DNA of 14,736 nucleotides from Lachnoclostridium sp. UBA933 (GTDB taxonomy: Bacteria; Bacillota; Clostridia; Lachnospirales; Lachnospiraceae). The stretch is taken from positions 5,996 through 20,731 of the forward strand of contig DBDL01000031.1 of NCBI GenBank assembly GCA_002293545.1, in the 5' to 3' direction. The notes below the pieces were generated by a model that saw only the letters and a program-made list of their open reading frames with translations, was not told the DNA's origin and did no database searches. Below are positions 8,244-14,681 of the stretch, piece by piece; within the stretch, counting starts at the first letter, position 1, and each line of letters starts with the position of its first letter. A program made the translations under genes and the position numbers.

Positions 8244-8737
8244 ATGGATTCTGTTTTATATACTTCCTGTATTTTCGTCAAGGCTTCCTCCTGAAGCCCG
8301 ATTCTTCCTTTTTCATTGACTTCCTTAATGGTATACTGACCGATTACCGATTCGAGAGCGTCCCATGCAAATGTCGGCTTCTCTGTCAGCGTCGTAATAA
8401 TACTGCTTGAATCGTCTGCACCCTTATTTACCGACACGGAAAACTTTCCGATTTTAACAACATGAAGACTGTCATCGGTAGATTTCAAAGTAATTGTCCG
8501 ATCCTGCTCCTCATTAAAATTCGGAATCGGCACCAACTCCAAGTCGTCTATTGAATAAGCTTCCTCTTCTTCGCTTCCGTCTGCACTTACTTCCAAATCA
8601 ATGATACCTGCTATTTTACTGATCAGTGTATTGCTCTTATTAATGGATGATAACAACGAAAAAACAATAATAATCGTTAAAATAAGGTTAATCAATGACG
8701 ATGCCATAATTACAATCGTTGTAATGTTTTTTTTCAT
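8207..8737 (-). CDS. fliL: Flagellar basal body-associated protein FliL
   Basis: FliL is a single-pass membrane protein that rings the stator and supports torque or stator stability. The 176 residues have one membrane helix (about 8-30) and an acidic linker (SADGSEEEEA). The extracellular domain has strands near DRTITLKSTDDSLHVVKIGKFSVSV and ends in GVNLESFIAQ, which resembles the usual FliL C-terminus. The ATG has GGGAGG 5 nt upstream, and motB ends 14 bp before it. The sequence is divergent, so the call depends partly on topology and on the motA-motB-fliL-fliM order. The last 12 codons form the first unit of the downstream repeat array. Confidence 0.88.
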   Translation of the reverse strand: MKKNITTIVIMASSLINLILTIIIVFSLLSSINKSNTLISKIAGIIDLEVSADGSEEEEAYSIDDLELVPIPNFNEEQDRTITLKSTDDSLHVVKIGKFSVSVNKGADDSSSIITTLTEKPTFAWDALESVIGQYTIKEVNEKGRIGLQEEALTKIQEVYKTESIIGVNLESFIAQ

Positions 8738-8751
8738 GGTTTCCTCCCAAA

Positions 8752-9651
8752 TTAGTTCATGGTATTTGAAAAATCAAATGTTGGTTCTATTTTAAACTCA
8801 ATACGGCGGTTCCTTGCACGTCCGGCGGCTGTATTATTTGTTTCTACCGGCTCATACTCTCCTCTTCCGGCTGATTTCAGGTTTCTTATATTGTTTCTTT
8901 TCCCAAAATCCGTGTTTGATTTGAAGAATTCATAGACACTGTACGCTCTTGATTGAGATAACTCCATATTGTCACGGAATCGCACACCGGATATCGGAAC
9001 ATTATCCGTATGACCCTCAATCTGAATGATACCGTTCTGCCTGTACGGCAGCAGCATCCTTGCTATTTTTCTCAAAACCGGTCTTGCTTCTGTTTTGATC
9101 CGGTCCTCACCCACATCAAACAATATCGCACCCTTTAAGGAAATCTGTACATAGCGGTCATTTGCATCTGTGTTAATCTCCAATATATTTGAAATCCCCT
9201 GTTCTTGCGCCTGACCTTCCACCTTCTGCTCTAAGTCCTCTAACTGCGCTTTCTGTGCTTTTTTCAGCTCATCCTGCATTTGACCCAAGGACATATCCTC
9301 CCGGCTCGTATCTTCCGTATTTTCCGTATTCGGATTCGTCTGTGACTGTTCCCCGTCACTGGTGCTCTCCTGATCAAATTCTTTAAAAAAATCACTGATT
9401 GACACAAGCTGGTCGGTCCCGCTGTTCGGAAAATTTGCATCTCCGATAATCTGATCTCCTCTCGTTTCAAAGATACTGATACTATCCGAAAACGAAGTGA
9501 TGAAAGCCTGGTATTTTGTCGCATCTACCGTTGACATGGAAAACAACAAAACAAAAAAGCACAACAATAAGTTCATCAAATCGGCAAATGTATTCATCCA
9601 CGGGGCATTTCCGCCGCCGCCGGAATCCTCTTCCTGTTTTCTGCGGGCCAT
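8752..9651 (-). CDS. motB: Flagellar stator protein MotB
   Basis: MotB is the stator subunit that carries the ion-binding aspartate and anchors the stator to peptidoglycan. The 299 residues have a basic/glycine-rich cytoplasmic start and one membrane helix with the essential D24 (NTFADLMNLLLCFFVLLFSM). A Q/E/T-rich, partly coiled linker covers about 95-155. An OmpA-like domain (about 160-290) carries EGHTDN (212-217), LSQSRA (231-236) and GRARNRRIE (277-285). The start overlaps the motA stop by one base (TAATG), so translation is coupled. Whether the ion is H+ or Na+ cannot be decided from the sequence alone. Confidence 0.97.
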   Translation of the reverse strand: MARRKQEEDSGGGGNAPWMNTFADLMNLLLCFFVLLFSMSTVDATKYQAFITSFSDSISIFETRGDQIIGDANFPNSGTDQLVSISDFFKEFDQESTSDGEQSQTNPNTENTEDTSREDMSLGQMQDELKKAQKAQLEDLEQKVEGQAQEQGISNILEINTDANDRYVQISLKGAILFDVGEDRIKTEARPVLRKIARMLLPYRQNGIIQIEGHTDNVPISGVRFRDNMELSQSRAYSVYEFFKSNTDFGKRNNIRNLKSAGRGEYEPVETNNTAAGRARNRRIEFKIEPTFDFSNTMN

Positions 9652-10457
9652 TATTCTTCACCACCTTGCTCCTTATCTCCGCCAAGCACTGCTTCTCTGA
9701 CATTCGGCGCAAGGAATGATTTTAGTTTTTCTTCGATAACACGAGGGTTTTCTCCCGCCTGAATCGACAATATCCCTTCAATAACTACTTCCTTTAATAT
9801 AACTTCCTGGCTGCTGATTGCTTTTAGCTTTGATGCAATCGGTAATGCAATCCAGTTTGCAATCATGGAACCATATAACGTGGTAATCAGGGCTATCGCC
9901 ATATTCGGTCCGATGGAACCGGGATCATCCATCATTTTTAACATGTTAATCAAACCAATTAACGTACCGATCATACCCCAGGCAGGACCCATTGCCGATA
10001 ATCCTTCCCAAAATCCGATAATCTTACTATGCCGTCTTTCCACACAGCCCAAATCTGTTTCCATAATACTCGAAACAAGTTCTTGATCCGTGCCGTCTAC
10101 AATCAGCATAACACCTTTTTTAAAAAACTCGTCCTCAATACCTTCCGCCGCTTCTTCAAGCTGCAGCAGACCTTCTTTTCTGGCAATGTTCGCCAACTCA
10201 ATAATTTTATGTATCACATCGCCCTCACTGCTAGTTTGCTTTTTTAAAATAATCCCCATTGATTTCCATGAATTAAGATAATCCTTGAAATCAGAGGCCA
10301 TAGTAAGCATACATGTCAATGAGCCGCCTACCGTAATCAGAATGGAATTCAAATCATAAAAATTCGGTAAAGCCGACCATCCCTGATCACCTGACACAAT
10401 ACCGTATACGATAGCAACCGCACACCCTATTAAACCAATAATTGAAGCTAAATCCAA
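9651..10457 (-). CDS. motA: Flagellar stator protein MotA
   Basis: MotA is the ion-channel and torque-generating stator subunit that pushes on FliG. The 268 residues have four membrane helices and a large cytoplasmic loop. Conserved functional residues are present: R93 and E101 in the loop (RKEGLLQLEE), and prolines P158 (MGPAWGMIGTLIG) and P206 (WIALPIA). The start is a TTG at 10455-10457, with AAGGTGG 10 nt upstream overlapping the flbD stop; no ATG gives a sensible N-terminus. It lies 15 bp after flbD and overlaps motB by one base. Confidence 0.96.
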   Translation of the reverse strand: MDLASIIGLIGCAVAIVYGIVSGDQGWSALPNFYDLNSILITVGGSLTCMLTMASDFKDYLNSWKSMGIILKKQTSSEGDVIHKIIELANIARKEGLLQLEEAAEGIEDEFFKKGVMLIVDGTDQELVSSIMETDLGCVERRHSKIIGFWEGLSAMGPAWGMIGTLIGLINMLKMMDDPGSIGPNMAIALITTLYGSMIANWIALPIASKLKAISSQEVILKEVVIEGILSIQAGENPRVIEEKLKSFLAPNVREAVLGGDKEQGGEE

Positions 10458-10472
10458 TCCTTTGACACCACC

Positions 10473-10667
10473 TTAAAAACTAATATTCGTAAAAATATCT
10501 TTCCTATATGATTTTACTAGATTTTTAATCTCTTGTCTACTTTCTTTTGCAATTATTTTTTTCCCTGTTGTTAAAGTGATAACGGTATCAGGCGTTTCTT
10601 CTACGGATTCAATTAAATCTGCGTTAATCATAAGGGTCGTACCGTTTACCCTGGTTATGTCAATCAC
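10473..10667 (-). CDS. flbD: FlbD/SwrD-like flagellar protein
   Basis: FlbD (SwrD in Bacillus) is a small cytoplasmic protein that raises motor power, probably acting with MotA/MotB. The 64 residues, with VNGTTLMINADLIESVEETPDTVITLTTGKKI, match the family in length and in the TxxNG and TTGKK patterns. The chosen start is a GTG at 10667, with GGGGG 6 nt upstream; it gives an N-terminus like MIDITRVNG. A TTG one codon earlier sits only 3 nt from the ribosome site. It is the first gene of the operon here. In many Firmicutes flgE precedes it, so the operon has been split or begins late in this organism. Confidence 0.9.
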   Translation of the reverse strand: MIDITRVNGTTLMINADLIESVEETPDTVITLTTGKKIIAKESRQEIKNLVKSYRKDIFTNISF

Positions 10668-10698
10668 CAAATTCCCCCTTTACTCTGTAGTTAATAGC

Positions 10699-10817
10699 AA
10701 AAAAACAGGGACATGTTCACTTACTACGGCAACACTGCTCAGCAGTCATCAAAGCGATAAAAGAAAGATTGGCTGTAAGACATTTCCATGATTCCATGCC
10801 GTAGTACAAATGTCTCC
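10699..10817 (-). promoter_or_regulatory. Large imperfect stem-loop with U-run in the flbD operon leader
   Basis: In the minus-strand sense, GG(A)GACAT (10810-10817) and TACTACGGCA (10797-10806) pair with TGCCGTAGTA (10722-10731) and ATGTCCC (10708-10714). The long closing stem has an asymmetric internal loop. Inside it lies a second perfect hairpin, CTGCT-C-AGCAG (10735-10745). The stem is followed at once by seven U residues (10705-10699) and then 31 nt to the start of flbD. The predicted transcript start (about 10818) abuts the outer stem, so the structure would be the very 5' end of the motility mRNA. It fits an attenuator or riboswitch-like leader, but could also be a REP- or MITE-like palindromic insertion. 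I do not recognise a known riboswitch. Confidence 0.6.
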
Positions 10818-10824
10818 TACTCCT

Positions 10825-10853
10825 ATTATATGTCTAAATCAATTTTTGTTCAA
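10825..10853 (-). promoter_or_regulatory. Putative sigma-A promoter of the motility operon
   Basis: On the minus strand TTGAAC (10848-10853) and a perfect TATAAT (10825-10830) are separated by exactly 17 bp. The predicted start is near 10818, about 150 nt upstream of flbD. The -35 box is covered by a 17-bp palindrome, which suggests repression or activation at this site. No sigma-28-type promoter was recognised here. Confidence 0.7.
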
Positions 10854-10859
10854 CAAAAA
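10843..10859. promoter_or_regulatory. 17-bp perfect palindrome between divergent promoters
   Basis: TTTTTGTT-C-AACAAAAA has 8-bp perfect arms around one central base. It covers the -35 of the flbD promoter and ends 1 bp from the -35 of the rightward promoter. The position is typical of an operator; the Xre-domain protein encoded next door is an obvious but unproven candidate ligand. A/T richness raises the chance of coincidence. Confidence 0.5.
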
Positions 10860-10860
10860 C

Positions 10861-10888
10861 TTTACACATGCTTATTATTCTTTATAAT
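10861..10888 (+). promoter_or_regulatory. Putative sigma-A promoter of the Xre-methyltransferase gene
   Basis: TTTACA (10861-10866) and a perfect TATAAT (10883-10888) are 16 bp apart on the plus strand, predicting a start near 10895 and a leader of about 140 nt. A perfect inverted repeat, ATAATAT-TCC-ATATTAT (10884-10900), overlaps the -10 and +1 and could be an operator. Confidence 0.55.
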
Positions 10889-10900
10889 ATTCCATATTAT
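10884..10900. promoter_or_regulatory. Inverted repeat over the -10/+1 of the rightward promoter
   Basis: ATAATAT and ATATTAT flank a TCC spacer, giving 7-bp perfect arms. The site overlaps the rightward -10 box, where a bound repressor would block initiation. The arms are pure A/T, so this is weaker evidence than the 10843 palindrome. Confidence 0.35.
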
Positions 10901-10941
10901 GTAATAATCATTGTCTTTCCGGGCATTATTTTTTCTTTTTC

Positions 10942-10960
10942 ATTCAACCCGCCGTTGAAT
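10942..10960 (+). promoter_or_regulatory. Leader hairpin upstream of the Xre-methyltransferase gene
   Basis: ATTCAAC-CCGCC-GTTGAAT is a perfect 7-bp stem with a 5-nt loop, followed by only three further T residues. It lies in the predicted leader of the rightward gene. It may be a weak attenuator or an operator-like inverted repeat. The rest of 10961-11020 is A/T-rich with nothing else recognised. Confidence 0.4.
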
Positions 10961-11034
10961 TTTATACAGATTCAAATATCAGGTTATTGTAATTCATTTA
11001 TATATCGTTCATAATAAAACCGGAGGTGACAACG

Positions 11035-11862
11035 ATGCGTGACATATTATCAGGAAATATCGCCCGCTACAGGAAAGAACTGGGTTATACACAGGAAACC
11101 ATTGCCGAGAAGCTCGGCGTAACATTTCAGGCTGTCAGCAAGTGGGAAACCGGACAAACGATTCCCGATACCACACTATTACCGCCGCTTGCCGGGATAC
11201 TTGGAATAAGTATTGATAAACTGCTGGGGTATTCCGCTTTCCAAAGCGATATTTCTTACTATGAAGAAAATTATCAAAAGAACGAATATTATTGGGGAAT
11301 CCAGCCCTCTATGATGTGCCTGAAGGTTTTGGAACTTCTGCCGCCGGTCAAACGATATAAATTGCTTGATGTCGGCTGCGGCGAAGGAAAGGATGCCGTA
11401 TTTTTTGCCCGCTGCGGATATGATGTCAGTGCTTTTGATATTTCGGAGGCAGGATTGGAAAAAACGAAACGGCTTGCCGATTATGCGAAGGTTACTGTCA
11501 ATACATTCCGGGCAAATATATGGGATTACCGTTTGGATGAACATGTTGATGTTATTTATTCCAGCGGGGTACTGCATTATATCAAACCGGAATTACGGGA
11601 TGAAATTATGGCAGATTATAAAATGCACATTAATGAAAACGGAATCACGGCATTTCAGGTATTTGTCGAAAAGCCGTTTATTGCGGCGGCTCCGGAAAAG
11701 GAAGCACATTCTCATTATTGGAAATCCGGTCAGTTATCCTATTATTTTCATGACTGGTATTTTGAACATTGTACGGAAACGGTATTTGACTGCAATTCTT
11801 CCGGTATTCCTCACAAACATGCGGATAACCGTCTGTTTGCAAGAAATAACAGCACCGGTTAA
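11035..11862 (+). CDS. Xre-type HTH domain fused to a TehB-like SAM-dependent methyltransferase
   Basis: The 275-residue protein joins two domains. Residues 1-65 are an Xre/Cro helix-turn-helix (NIARYRKELGYTQETIAEKLGVTFQAVSKWETG; recognition helix around 29-37). Residues about 85-270 are a class I methyltransferase: YYWGIQPS (85-92), SAM-binding motif I LLDVGCGEGKD (110-120), D135 at the end of strand 2 (AFDIS), and GVLHYI (178-183). The C-terminus, SSGIPHKHADNRLFARN, is like that of TehB-type methyltransferases. The start is the ATG after GGAGGTG at a 6-nt spacing; an upstream GTG overlaps that ribosome site. Substrate and regulatory targets are unknown. The architecture suggests a DNA-bound sensor or autoregulated detoxifying enzyme; that is inference. 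It is transcribed away from the motility operon. Confidence 0.88.
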   Translation: MRDILSGNIARYRKELGYTQETIAEKLGVTFQAVSKWETGQTIPDTTLLPPLAGILGISIDKLLGYSAFQSDISYYEENYQKNEYYWGIQPSMMCLKVLELLPPVKRYKLLDVGCGEGKDAVFFARCGYDVSAFDISEAGLEKTKRLADYAKVTVNTFRANIWDYRLDEHVDVIYSSGVLHYIKPELRDEIMADYKMHINENGITAFQVFVEKPFIAAAPEKEAHSHYWKSGQLSYYFHDWYFEHCTETVFDCNSSGIPHKHADNRLFARNNSTG

Positions 11863-11882
11863 TCTCCTGATTGGATTTTGAA

Positions 11883-11925
11883 GCATTTTCTGTCCTCGGT
11901 TTTATCATTAGGGGACAGAAAACGC
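11883..11925 (+). terminator. Perfect long hairpin after the methyltransferase gene, no U-run
   Basis: TTTTCTGTCC (11886-11895) pairs perfectly with GGACAGAAAA (11913-11922). Two further inner pairs, plus GC/GC outside a mismatch, extend the stem around a 13-nt loop. It starts 20 bp after the stop codon. Neither strand has a T-run beyond the stem, though the 3' arm ends in AAAA and the 5' arm begins TTTT. It may end transcription weakly, protect the 3' end, or be a palindromic repeat. Confidence 0.45.
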
Positions 11926-12013
11926 ATGATTAAAGGACATTTTGAGTCAAAAATGCAATATTGTGATATATTTTTTATAAGGATAAGCAGCCTAAAAAAT
12001 TTGAAATTCATTT

Positions 12014-12037
12014 TATGAGATCATTGTAAATCTCATA
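12014..12037 (+). promoter_or_regulatory. Perfect 8-bp inverted repeat in the leader of the LRR gene
   Basis: TATGAGAT-CATTGTAA-ATCTCATA has 8-bp perfect arms and lies just upstream of the GGGAGG ribosome site of the LRR gene. It could be an operator or a leader hairpin near the ribosome site. A convincing promoter was not found; the best is TTGAGT-N17-GATATA at 11942-11970. Confidence 0.4.
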
Positions 12038-12062
12038 TGGAATGGAAGGGAGGATTATTATT

Positions 12063-13907
12063 ATGAAAAAGATTGTATCATTTATGTTGGCATTTGTCTT
12101 GATACTAAGTTCGTTTGCGGGAGGTGCATTTACAAAAAATGCGGGTGCGGCAAAAGAAAAGGAATTTCACTTTGTGATATCGGGAGGTGCCGCGACGATT
12201 ACCGGTTACAGCGGCAGCGCTGTGGATTTGAAAATTCCGAATACGCTGGGCGGGGTACCGGTAAAAAGGATCAAAGCATTTGCCTTTTCGGGAAACCGCA
12301 TCATGGAAAGCGTTACGCTTCCTAACAGTTTGGGAAATATTGAAGCAGGTGCGTTTGATGATTGCAAGGAATTTAACCGCTTTGCGGTCAATCAGGATCA
12401 TCCGTATTTTTCATGTGCCGACGGGGTGCTGTTTAATAAAAGCAAGAGTATTCTCTGTTATTATCCGCCGGCAAAATCGGGCGAATACACGATTCCGAAC
12501 GGCGTGACAACAATAGGGGCATTTGCGTTTTTTAACAGTCCCGGACTGACAAAGCTTAACATTCCGGACAGTGTGACACACATCAGAGAAAACGGAATTT
12601 TACAATGCTATAAGCTTACAGGCTTAACAATACCAAGCAGCGTCGTTATGATTGGTGACGTAAACTTTTCCGGACTCGATTCCCTGGAAAACCTGAATGT
12701 GGATGCAAATAATCCATACTATTCCAGTGACGGCGGGGTATTGTACAATAAAACAAAGTCTGTTCTTATCCGGTGTCCCGGCGGAAAATCCAATGAATAC
12801 AAAATTCCGGACGGAGTGACGGCGATCCAGCCGAGAGCATTCTCCCTTTGTACTGAAATAATAAAAATAACGCTTCCGGATGGGTTGAGCAACATTGGAG
12901 AGGGTGCATTTTCCGATTGTTGGAAACTCAAAGAAATAAATATACCGGAGGGTGTACGGGAGGTTAAAGCGTATACGTTCAGCGGATGCAATAACGTCGG
13001 GAATTTCATTATTCCGGACAGTGTGCAGACGATTGGTGAATCCGCATTTTATTCCTGTTATGCCGCAAAAACGATTACGCTCGGAACAGGGGTAAAATCA
13101 TTGGGAGATTATGCGTTTTCCGGTTGTGAGGGATTGACCTATATTAATCTTCCGAAAGGATTAAAAACCATTGGGGATAGTGCATTTGACGGATGTTTTT
13201 TACTGAAGTCCATTATGATACCGGATAGTGTGACTTCGATCGGAACCGAGGTATTCCGCTTAAACGATATCGGGGTAAGAATTATCATTCAATGCAATAA
13301 GGATTCCTATGCCAGAAAATATGCGGAAAATCATTTAATATCGTTTCAATTAATCGGTAAGACCATCCGGTACGAAGTAAAGTTTCATAAAAATTCCTCC
13401 CAGGCAGCCGGAGAGATGGAAAATCAAAAATTGGTATACGGAATGGTGAAAAACCTGACGAAGAATCAATTTAAAAGAAAAGGCTACACCTTTATGGGAT
13501 GGAGTACAAAGAAAAACGGGAAAGGAAACTCCTATGAGAATAAGGAACCGGTTCAGACACTGACAGATATCAACGGAGCCACCGTACACCTTTATGCAAA
13601 ATGGCTGAAGAATACCAAGGTGGGAAAGGTAAAAAATGTGAAACTAAGCAACCCCGCAAGAAAGTTACTCGGCGTTTCCTTTTCAAAAGTTCCCGGCGCA
13701 AAAGGATATAAGATTGTATATTCTACCAACAGGAAATTTAAAAAGGACAAGAAAACCTATACTACCAAAAAAATCATCAATGGAATTACCGTCCGTAAAA
13801 ACAAAAAGACTTATTATGTGAAAGTACGCGCTTTTAAAAAACGTGCGGGAAAACGGATTTACAGTAAAAAGTTTTCTCCGGTTAAAAAGATTAAACTGCT
13901 GCGTTAG
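12063..13907 (+). CDS. Secreted BspA-like leucine-rich-repeat protein with InlB-type repeat and basic C-terminal domain
   Basis: The 614-residue protein has a signal peptide (1-30: MKK, hydrophobic core, AGAA). A BspA/LRR_5 array follows (about 40-430), with repeats of the form IPDSVxxIGxxAFxxC. Two bridging modules interrupt it (about 110-150 and 216-256; NPYYSSDGGVLYNKTKSVL type), which are related to each other about 106 residues apart. Next comes a Listeria-Bacteroides/InlB B-type repeat (about 437-515: KRKGYTFMGWSTKKNGKG ... LYAKW). Last is a lysine-rich fibronectin-III-like domain (about 520-614) with GAKGYKIVYST and KKTYYVKVRAF. There is no LPXTG anchor; the very basic tail may bind anionic cell wall. 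The start ATG has GGGAGG 9 nt upstream; an earlier in-frame ATG at 12042 would put that site inside the gene. The role is probably adhesion or surface binding; the ligand is unknown. Confidence 0.9.
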   Translation: MKKIVSFMLAFVLILSSFAGGAFTKNAGAAKEKEFHFVISGGAATITGYSGSAVDLKIPNTLGGVPVKRIKAFAFSGNRIMESVTLPNSLGNIEAGAFDDCKEFNRFAVNQDHPYFSCADGVLFNKSKSILCYYPPAKSGEYTIPNGVTTIGAFAFFNSPGLTKLNIPDSVTHIRENGILQCYKLTGLTIPSSVVMIGDVNFSGLDSLENLNVDANNPYYSSDGGVLYNKTKSVLIRCPGGKSNEYKIPDGVTAIQPRAFSLCTEIIKITLPDGLSNIGEGAFSDCWKLKEINIPEGVREVKAYTFSGCNNVGNFIIPDSVQTIGESAFYSCYAAKTITLGTGVKSLGDYAFSGCEGLTYINLPKGLKTIGDSAFDGCFLLKSIMIPDSVTSIGTEVFRLNDIGVRIIIQCNKDSYARKYAENHLISFQLIGKTIRYEVKFHKNSSQAAGEMENQKLVYGMVKNLTKNQFKRKGYTFMGWSTKKNGKGNSYENKEPVQTLTDINGATVHLYAKWLKNTKVGKVKNVKLSNPARKLLGVSFSKVPGAKGYKIVYSTNRKFKKDKKTYTTKKIINGITVRKNKKTYYVKVRAFKKRAGKRIYSKKFSPVKKIKLLR

Positions 13908-13924
13908 CCGGCACTTCCTGCCGG
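13908..13924 (+). other. Small hairpin directly after the LRR stop codon
   Basis: CCGGCA-CTTCC-TGCCGG is a perfect 6-bp stem starting at the base after the stop. It stands just before the main terminator hairpin and may assist termination or shield the 3' end. Confidence 0.5.
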
Positions 13925-13925
13925 G

Positions 13926-13970
13926 AGCTGCCCGAAATGATTAACGGAAATCATTTCGGGCAGCTTTTTT
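13926..13970 (+). terminator. Strong intrinsic terminator of the LRR gene
   Basis: A perfect 17-bp stem (13926-13942 with 13949-13965) closes an AACGGA loop and is followed directly by TTTTTT. It ends the LRR transcript and insulates the regulator gene that follows. Confidence 0.95.
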
Positions 13971-13993
13971 GCCGTATTGTCATAGAAAAACCC

Positions 13994-14026
13994 TTGACTT
14001 ATATTCTCATCTATGATAATATTATC
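13994..14026 (+). promoter_or_regulatory. Putative promoter with overlapping 12-bp palindrome for the ArsR-like gene
   Basis: TTGACT (13994-13999) and TAATAT (14017-14022) are 17 bp apart. The perfect palindrome GATAATATTATC (14015-14026) overlaps the -10, an arrangement typical of autorepression. The predicted start is near 14029, so the in-frame ATG at 14013 cannot be the gene start from this promoter. Confidence 0.55.
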
Positions 14027-14108
14027 AAAACTGATATTGTCATTAGGGAATAATCCAAAACAAATGGCAAAAAATAATAATCAGAAAGGAGCGATTCACT
14101 TTTCATTC

Positions 14109-14681
14109 ATGAATGATAAAATGGTTACCTGTTTGTGCGACCCTGTCAAGGCAAAAATACTTTTTGAGGTTTTTGAAAAAAAGGAGGTCACAACAAAGCA
14201 AATATCAGAGAAACACAGTCAAATACCAAAAGCCACACTTTACCGTCACCTGAGTAAAATGCTGGCGGACGGAATCTTAAAGGTTGCCGGAGAAAACCAG
14301 ATACGCGGTACGATTGAAAAAATATATGCGCTCGGTTTTGATTTTGAGGAAAATATCCAAACTATGGTAAAAACGAATGACGGTGAACTGTATATGCAGT
14401 TCTTTATGCAATACATGCTTGGTATTATGCACGAGTTCTTAGAATATACTTCGGGAACGGATATCAATCTTGCAGAGGACGGCACCGGCTTTACTATCAC
14501 ACCGGTTTATGCTACAAAGGACGAAATCACCGATGCACTCACGAAATGTTCCGAAATCATCCGGTCATTATATCATAATGAGCCGAATGAACAGCGTCAG
14601 CTTCACAATATCTGTATGATAACGACACCGCCGAAAAAACAGAAAAAAGACAGCATATCGTCCTTGGAGAGGGACAAATAA
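14109..14681 (+). CDS. Winged-helix (ArsR-like) transcriptional regulator
   Basis: The protein is about 190 residues. The N-terminal winged helix is clear: LCDPVKAKILFEVFEKKEVTTKQISEKH, then the recognition helix region IPKATLYRHLSKMLADGIL, and a wing near VAGENQIRGTIEKIYAL. The C-terminal half holds helices (GELYMQFFMQYMLGIMHEF) and a strand region (GFTITPVYATKDEI) followed by ICMITTPPKKQKK. It resembles the ArsR/YdfF-like regulators of Firmicutes, often next to transporters, but its ligand is unknown. The start is uncertain: AAGGAG (14086-14091) is 17 nt from ATG 14109, and in-frame ATGs also occur at 14064 and 14013. I prefer 14109 because the conserved sequence begins there. The strong terminator before it and its own promoter suggest a separate transcript; 14682-14736 holds no recognisable gene. 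Confidence 0.78.
   Translation: MNDKMVTCLCDPVKAKILFEVFEKKEVTTKQISEKHSQIPKATLYRHLSKMLADGILKVAGENQIRGTIEKIYALGFDFEENIQTMVKTNDGELYMQFFMQYMLGIMHEFLEYTSGTDINLAEDGTGFTITPVYATKDEITDALTKCSEIIRSLYHNEPNEQRQLHNICMITTPPKKQKKDSISSLERDK

Noticed and set aside
10717..10797. 26-codon minus-strand frame inside the leader palindrome (possible leader peptide)
   Set aside because: It begins with ATG but a GGAG site is about 15 nt away and mostly sits in the predicted stem; I cannot support translation, although a leader peptide is not excluded.
10987..11015. TTGTAA-N17-CATAAT promoter-like pair before the methyltransferase gene
   Set aside because: The transcript would start inside the ribosome site, so the stronger pair at 10861-10888 is preferred.
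14013..14108. N-terminal 32-residue extension of the ArsR-like regulator
   Set aside because: The first ATG lies within the predicted -10 box and palindrome, and the extension has no domain features; an intermediate ATG at 14064 remains possible.
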